Shown here piece by piece: positions 8,434-12,992 of a stretch of 12,992 bases of DNA. The notes beneath the pieces are model-generated. The model was not told the DNA's origin. It searched no databases and was given only the letters and a program-made list of their open reading frames with translations. Each line of letters opens with the position of its first letter. Positions within the stretch are counted from its first letter, which is position 1. Source of the DNA: Chytridium lagenaria (taxonomy: Eukaryota; Chytridiomycota; Chytridiomycetes; Chytridiales; Chytridiaceae); NCBI GenBank assembly GCA_025449115.1, contig JAHLKC010000330.1:1-12992 (forward strand), in the 5' to 3' direction. Made by a program: the position numbers and the translations under genes.

Positions 8434-9190
8434 AAGGGTGCAATGGGGTTGGCTTTTCGTGGTGACCCGTGATCCTTTTCGTTGCATATCTCGTTATTGT
8501 TAGCTAATGTTGTTTTTGAACCCCGTGGTTTAGCTGTTGAATACTGGAACTAGTCGTAACCCTTTTTTTTCGTCATAACCCTAACAACGCATTTGAGGAA
8601 TACCGAACTGTAGCTTTTTTTTTTAAGCATGCATGTAATTCAAGTTTGAGGGCATGGCTGGTTTCTATTTTTTCTATGGTGTTCAGCTCTTGTAATTTAA
8701 TGAACGATAACATATATGCATTCTAGTGGTGGATACTGGTGGTTATTTTTAAGAAATAGTAACTGGTGATTTCTCGCGTTGGGTTGAACCGTGAATGAAG
8801 CCGGACCTTTTATCAATAGAACCCATGCATTTTGTGATAACCCCGCGACCATCCAATTTCTTGGATTCTCCCTCTGTCTTTAACGACAAAAACCACCGAG
8901 TCTATCCGCGCGCTAAAAAGGACAAACCGACATCTGGCTCGGACAGTATATCTGCCAAGCTCAGGTCGCATCGGTACCGTCACTGCGTGACACGGGTGAT
9001 ATGGCGGGTGGTGGACATACCGTTGATGACCCTAGGCCTCCTGGATGGTGATTAGCAAAGTGAGTACTTCCTGACATGGATGGTGATGTGGTTTAAAAGA
9101 AAAAGCTTATCTATGACCTTGGTTGCCTACAAGGGGCCGTTGGGATGGAAACGTCTCCGAAACGTCGGAATTGGGTGAGTTCACAAAGGA
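8434..9190. other. Intergenic region, no gene identified
   Basis: This is the 3' flank of the coiled-coil gene and the spacer beyond it. It has T-runs (8569-8577, 8614-8622). A plus-strand frame at 8795-9055 lacks family features and sits in AT-rich sequence. I see no tRNA-like fold, splice pattern or repeat worth naming. Confidence 0.5.
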
Positions 9191-9204
9191 CCAAGGGGAA
9201 TACA

Positions 9205-9212
9205 TATATAAA
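9205..9212 (+). promoter_or_regulatory. TATA box 1 (TATATAAA)
   Basis: TATATAAA is followed by AGGC-type sequence in a GC-richer block. It lies 240 bp upstream of a second copy of the same octamer (9445-9452) in a similar local context, A-rich before and AAGG or GAAGG after. No convincing reading frame follows. Confidence 0.4.
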
Positions 9213-9281
9213 GAAGGCTGTGTTATTGAAGCCTGCAAGCAGGCACATGGGTGACACCATCCATCATGCAGCCTCCTTCAA

Positions 9282-9310
9282 GAAAATGTCTGACATTTTC
9301 AGACATTTTC
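9282..9310. repeat. Perfect 12-bp inverted repeat with 5-base loop
   Basis: GAAAATGTCTGA (9282-9293) and its exact reverse complement TCAGACATTTTC (9299-9310) flank the loop CATTT. It lies between the two TATA boxes. It could be a dimeric factor site, a hairpin in a transcript, or the relic of a small mobile element. There is no T-run pattern of a bacterial terminator, nor would one be expected here. Confidence 0.85.
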
Positions 9311-9444
9311 CCGAAATAAATAGTGTCTTTTTTATTTGCATTTTCTTTCTGTTATTGCCTTTAAAGAGAATCGGGTATTCCTGTTGGCTGTTTTTTGTTC
9401 CTTCCTTCCGAACCCTAAGCTTTTGTTGATTGATTGAAAAAAAG

Positions 9445-9545
9445 TATATAAAGGAAGGTGGTGTTTGTGTTGGTTGTTTTCTTCTACCGCATTCTTTGGT
9501 TGGGACACTACCCATCTGACAACGTCTCTCTCTCTCCATCTCTCT
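9445..9545 (+). promoter_or_regulatory. Strong TATA promoter with CT-rich initiator, no clear ORF downstream
   Basis: TATATAAA at 9445-9452 is followed 70-90 bp later by a (TC)n tract at 9524-9545, the usual layout of a fungal core promoter and leader. Downstream sequence includes a possible 79-bp intron (GTTTGT near 9592 to AAAG at 9675) and then a 46-codon frame at 9680-9820. The transcript, if real, could be non-coding or encode that small peptide. Confidence 0.45.
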
Positions 9546-9712
9546 GCAATTGACTCCATCCCCGCTCTCTTGTCGCAAGTGTGGTAAACAGGTTTGTACT
9601 CTTTATGATTTTTTGTAGTTGTTTTGAGTTTTATTTGATTTATTCTACCCGTTGGTTTCTCTCTTTGATGTAAAGAAGGATGTCTAAAACGAGGCGTATT
9701 GCACAAAGTATG

Positions 9713-9757
9713 GGTGGATGGATGGTAGGGACTGGACTGCTATGGATGGATGGATGG
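9713..9757. repeat. GGAT simple repeats
   Basis: Two short (GGAT)n tracts, at about 9714-9725 and 9743-9757, are separated by 17 bases. CATC words of the opposite sense recur near 12042-12056. Confidence 0.7.
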
Positions 9758-9888
9758 AGAGAGGGGGATGATGTGGGCTATTTTTTAAAAGCCTGCAATT
9801 TAGGGGGAGTGGTCGTGTGAGCTGGATGATGGATTCTTGATACTGTTGCAAAGTGCAAGGCTTTTTTTTTCTTTGCATGAAACTGGGA

Positions 9889-9904
9889 ATTATTATTATT
9901 ATTA
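9889..9904. repeat. (ATT)5 microsatellite
   Basis: Five perfect ATT units in AT-rich spacer. Confidence 0.9.
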
Positions 9905-10080
9905 GTTGGAAATGTTAGACACGGAGTCGGATGATGAAAAGGAAATGGATGTTACAAATGAGTATTATTTCTAGTGGCAGGAATGAATGAGCGCAGTGTG
10001 TGATGTTTGATAAATACCTAATATTTGATCTGATCATGGGGAAATCTTATCTCTTATTTAATTATATATTAATGAATTGA

Positions 10081-10104
10081 TTTATTTATTTATTTATTTA
10101 TTTA
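10081..10104. repeat. (TTTA)6 microsatellite
   Basis: Six perfect TTTA units lie in the AT-rich spacer about 400 bp upstream of the gene starting at 10504. Such tracts can disfavour nucleosomes in fungal promoters; that role is inference. Confidence 0.9.
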
Positions 10105-10129
10105 GGGTTATTTTATTATTTAATTTGAA

Positions 10130-10503
10130 CCCACCTTTAATGTAATATTCACAACTCATCAACGTCCCACCCCTTCTTTCTCTATTAAATACTATCTCTC
10201 TATCTGAATATATATCTGAATATCCAACCAACCAACCAGCATCATCGCATCCACCTTCCTCTGCAAACCCCACCCCCCACCTCATACCCACTATTACTCA
10301 CTCACTACCCACTCCTACTATTACCCCAACATCATCATTTAAACCATTTAAACATTAAACTTCCGCTGATCATTTCATTTCATTCATTAACAAAACTATA
10401 TCCTCCACTGCTGCAGAATAAATATAAAAAGGAGCGCTATCGTTATCTCATTCCCCGCCCATACTCAACTCTATTCTTCATTCCTACCCTCCCTTCAACA
10501 AAA
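10130..10503 (+). promoter_or_regulatory. Promoter and leader of the 10504 gene, TATA at 10423-10430
   Basis: The strand turns C/A/T-rich and G-poor from about 10130. TATAAAAA (10423-10430) lies 73 bp before the ATG, followed by a CT-rich leader and the start context CAACAAAAATGA with A at -3. This is the clearest core promoter in the window, and it suggests a well-expressed gene. Confidence 0.65.
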
Positions 10504-11366
10504 ATGAACTCTACCATCAACTCAACCCCGTCTCCCCTGAGGCCTCTGCACCATTCTTCTTCCATCAACTCGATGACCTCTCCTCTGAAAAAGCCCTCCA
10601 TGGAAGCATTGGCTTACCATCATCACCACCACCACCAGCAGCAGCAGCAACAGACGATGATAATGATGAATGCTATGGCACCACCTCCTAGCTACCACAT
10701 GCTTCAACAACAGCCGCAGCCGTCTCAGCAGCGCATGGTCTACAGCCCTTCCAAGTTCGGACCCTCTCCACCGACATCGCCGCAGCTCTTGCCATCCCCG
10801 GCTTCCATCTCCAATGTAATGATGTCCCTCGCATGACCTCTTCCTACCCGTCGCCTCCTTTGGCCATCTCTTACGCCAATCGACCCACCTCGCCCACCGA
10901 GTCTGTATCGTCCGTCACCTCATCCGCATCCACTTCATCGGGATCTGCTCTCTCAAAGTACTACCAGTCAAGAGGATGGAAGTGTACCTCTGCACCCACT
11001 GCCCCCGTCGTCGGTGCATCCAACTCTGCTCCCTCCGCAGCACCCGCTGGACCCTCTTCCATCCCCGCATCCACTGCTGGCGGTGACGCCCACATTCGTT
11101 ACGACCACGTCATCCGTTCCCTCCGCCCTGCTCTCCCCTCGTACCGTGCCTCGCAAGTCGCCCACGCACCTCAACCTTCCGAGCAGCCCCTCCCCAAGCT
11201 CCCTGCCAAGCGTAGCCTTCTCGATCTCAAGCTTCCTGCTCTCCCCGAATCTGAACCTATGCGTTTGACAAGAAGGACTTCATGCTTTGCCATTACGCAA
11301 GTGACTGGATGTGATGCAGAGACCTTTGCGCTTTGCGCCGACTTTGATAGTCTCTTGGAGGATTAA
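10504..11366 (+). CDS. Low-complexity His/Gln/Ser/Pro-rich protein, one probable missing base
   Basis: I do not recognise the family. The ATG at 10504 follows a clear TATA box and CT-rich leader. Its frame stops at 10836, while a second frame overlapping by four bases runs on to 11366. Adding one C to the CCC at 10826-10828 joins them smoothly (..NVMMSPRMTSSYPSPP..) and gives 287 residues. Order: Ser/Thr/Pro-rich start; His6 then Gln6 at 39-50; Gln/Pro and SP/TP-rich segments; a Ser/Thr stretch; a short ordered-looking KYYQSRGWK; an Ala/Pro/Ser linker; a basic, Leu/Pro-rich part (RYDHVIRSLRPALPSYR, LPKLPAKRSLLDLKLP); and an acidic end DFDSLLED. It has no membrane span or enzyme motif. It resembles disordered regulatory or scaffold proteins, with many SP/TP sites for proline-directed kinases. 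Codons in the 3' half mostly end in C, as in well-expressed fungal genes. The alternative to a lost base is an 86-bp phase-0 intron, 10816-10901. Confidence 0.72.
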
Positions 11367-12060
11367 GCTTTTCCTTTCATTTGTCTGCTTAACCTGCGCT
11401 GATATGATGGAAAGGGGGAAAGAGTTTTGGGACGTATCGTGTTATTCTCACTTTTTTTCCTTTTTTTCGTTATTGATGCTGGTTGGTGGAGTTGGTTTAT
11501 TGGGGAAAGCTGTTTTGGCATAGCATTTATTCATTATTCATTTTTTGATTATTGCATACTTTTTTACATTTTGGTTTTGTTCTAATGGACCATCCTACTT
11601 TTTGTTGTGTTTTTAGTTTTTCTTTTTTCTTGCAGTGACCTATTCCACATTGAATGTAAATACAAACAGAAATGCCGCGTGTTTTTTTACCCTTTTTTTT
11701 TTTTGTCGTTGTTGCAGTGAGAACCTCTTTGTAGTATTTCTTTCTTCTTGATGATATTCTTTTCTCGTGTAGGATGGTCCCTTTTTCTTGTTGTTTTTAT
11801 TAGTGTGTAAATATATTGGGAGAGCCTCTTTTTACTATTACTATTGAATATTCCAATGTTATTATTAGGAGAATTATTATATTTATATTCATGGATTATT
11901 TCAAAGTCATTCTTGCCATTATTTGTTACTTATTATTAGCCAAGAAAGGGAAACTATTTTCATAAATTAAATATTAGACCCTCTTTTATTCAATGTTATA
12001 CAAACATATGATTGGTCTACCAACGGTGCATGCTGCGCACCCTTCATCCATCCATCCAGT
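11367..12060. other. T-rich 3' flank and spacer
   Basis: The plus strand is very T-rich with repeated T7-T10 runs to about 11700, then AT-rich to 12000. It is probably the 3' UTR and flank of the 10504 gene. I see no coding sequence or RNA gene. Short reading frames here only reflect the skewed composition. Confidence 0.55.
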
Positions 12061-12095
12061 CCCGTCCACCTGACTGATTAAATTAAAAAATATCT

Positions 12096-12306
12096 CATGG
12101 AGATATCCATGGTATTTGAAAGCTGCAACCAATCATGAGGAGGTGGGTGAGGATCTTATCTCTCTCCTCTCCAACGAGACTTCATCTGTGATGGATGACG
12201 GCATGGCTGTGCCCTCCTTCCCATCATGCCTTTGCGAAACAAAAGCCCTCCAATTACTCCACCTCAAATGATCGCACAGCCTACACGCCTTGGCTTTGGT
12301 ATAAAT
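12096..12306 (+). promoter_or_regulatory. Promoter-like block: short inverted repeat, CCAAT, TATA
   Basis: In order these are: CATGGA and TCCATG arms around GATA (12096-12111), CCAAT (12129-12133), a GATA-type site CTTATC (12154-12159) and TATAAAT (12300-12306). A C/A-rich leader follows to an ATG at 12380, whose frame is only 20 codons. The layout copies the leader of the 10504 gene, but no gene can be followed downstream. Confidence 0.35.
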
Positions 12307-12379
12307 GCGTGGAGATCCTCCACCCCCACAAGAACAACCCGCAACCCCATCTACAACGTCATCTCTGTTATCATTTATC

Positions 12380-12992
12380 ATGGGGTCTGGACATCTTATC
12401 TCTTCTTTTCATCCTTTTCTTTTTTCTTGCCATTTCTATTAACCCTTGCTTTGGAATTTCTTCTTGACAGGTGGAGGGTGTGTCATTTTGTTATGCAATT
12501 ATTTTTTTTATCGCCTCACTCAGCCTATAACGCCTTCCGCCTCCGCAAACCACAACCCTTGAAGCCTCGTATGGTTGGTTGTAGTTTTACTTTATTTGAA
12601 TCAAATGCCCACAATTTTTTCTTGTTTTTTCACTGGTCAACCCGCGCTCCCATCACGAAATAACAAAGACTAATAAAAGAAATACAATGTTCTTATATAT
12701 AATGATGTATGCGATACTTATCGGTGCAGGCTCCGAGTTTAAAGTCGGTAAATAACAGTCTTCTTATAAGTTCATGACAGAGAATGAAATACCTGTTTCT
12801 AAAAGTAGTTTCAGTAACAACGTCGTACTGAAAGGAGAGGTATATAAATATTTCAAAATGCGAGATGAGAGCTTGTAAAAAAAAACAAAAGAACGTGAGT
12901 GGGCATGCATAAGAGAAAAACAAATGCCAAATTGTGATTGTGGCGATAAATTCAAAAGTCAGAACCGCAATATTGCTCTTGTCATCACGCTG
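12380..12992. other. T-rich then AT-rich end of window, no gene identified
   Basis: From 12390 the plus strand is T-rich, with an acceptor-like CTTGACAG near 12464-12471; beyond 12660 it is AT-rich on both strands. Reading frames of 60-145 codons occur on both strands, but their hydrophobic or Phe-rich make-up comes from T-runs. I see nothing that I can support as a gene. Confidence 0.45.

Noticed and set aside
8142..8443. Minus-strand frames of 82-89 codons rich in His, Pro and Ser
   Set aside because: They are shadows of the G/T-rich exons 5-6 and T-rich introns of the plus-strand coiled-coil gene.
8795..9055. 86-codon plus-strand frame
   Set aside because: There is no recognisable motif, promoter or splice context. 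Its length is not unusual for chance in 2 kb of spacer.
9264..9706. Minus-strand frames of 104 and 124 codons
   Set aside because: They read the reverse of a TATA plus (TC)n promoter and T-rich spacer. The Lys/Asn/Glu-rich make-up follows from that composition.
12226..12663. 145-codon plus-strand frame with a Phe/Leu-rich stretch resembling membrane helices
   Set aside because: The TATA box at 12300 lies inside it, and the hydrophobic part comes from poly-T. There is no family signal.
12693..12955. Minus-strand frames of 63-76 codons
   Set aside because: They are AT-driven, Phe/Tyr/Ser-rich and overlap one another in two frames, with no coding signature.

Overview
The window looks like nuclear DNA of a fungus. 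Genes are cut by many very short GT-AG introns (33-102 bp, plus one of 221 bp), leaders are CT-rich, several starts have a TATA box 30-80 bp upstream, and the spacers are T-rich. The heavy intron load and loose spacing would fit an early-diverging lineage such as a chytrid, but that placement is inference. I see no bacterial operon, transposon, virus, CRISPR array, tRNA or rRNA.

Layout. (1) 1-1332, plus strand: the 3' part of an unrecognised, probably alpha-helical protein. (2) 1931-3530, minus strand: UBA3, the catalytic subunit of the NEDD8-activating enzyme, in four exons. As given it is broken by about 35 tiny deletions, nearly all one base lost from a run of identical bases; restoring them by eye gives about 424 residues with all family landmarks. 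(3) 4633-7228, plus strand: a PIF1-family DNA helicase in 14 exons, about 625 residues, with a canonical PCNA-binding (PIP) box at its N terminus and one probable lost G in exon 10. (4) 7459-8433, plus strand: a six-exon gene that I assembled by splicing, for a 255-residue His/Gln-rich, coiled-coil protein that contains a tandem exon duplication. (5) 8434-10503: a long spacer with two TATA boxes, a perfect 12-bp hairpin and simple repeats. (6) 10504-11366, plus strand: a low-complexity His/Gln/Ser/Pro-rich protein of about 287 residues, split into two overlapping frames by one probable missing C. (7) 11367-12992: T-rich spacer, then promoter-like sequence with no gene that I can defend.

UBA3 and PIF1 lie head to head across 1.1 kb. 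Both are housekeeping genes tied to the cell cycle (cullin neddylation; replication-fork and G-quadruplex processing), but nothing here shows joint regulation. No new multi-gene system is visible. The most notable signals are the dense run-contraction in UBA3 against near-clean neighbours, the PIP box on PIF1, and the exon duplication in the coiled-coil gene.
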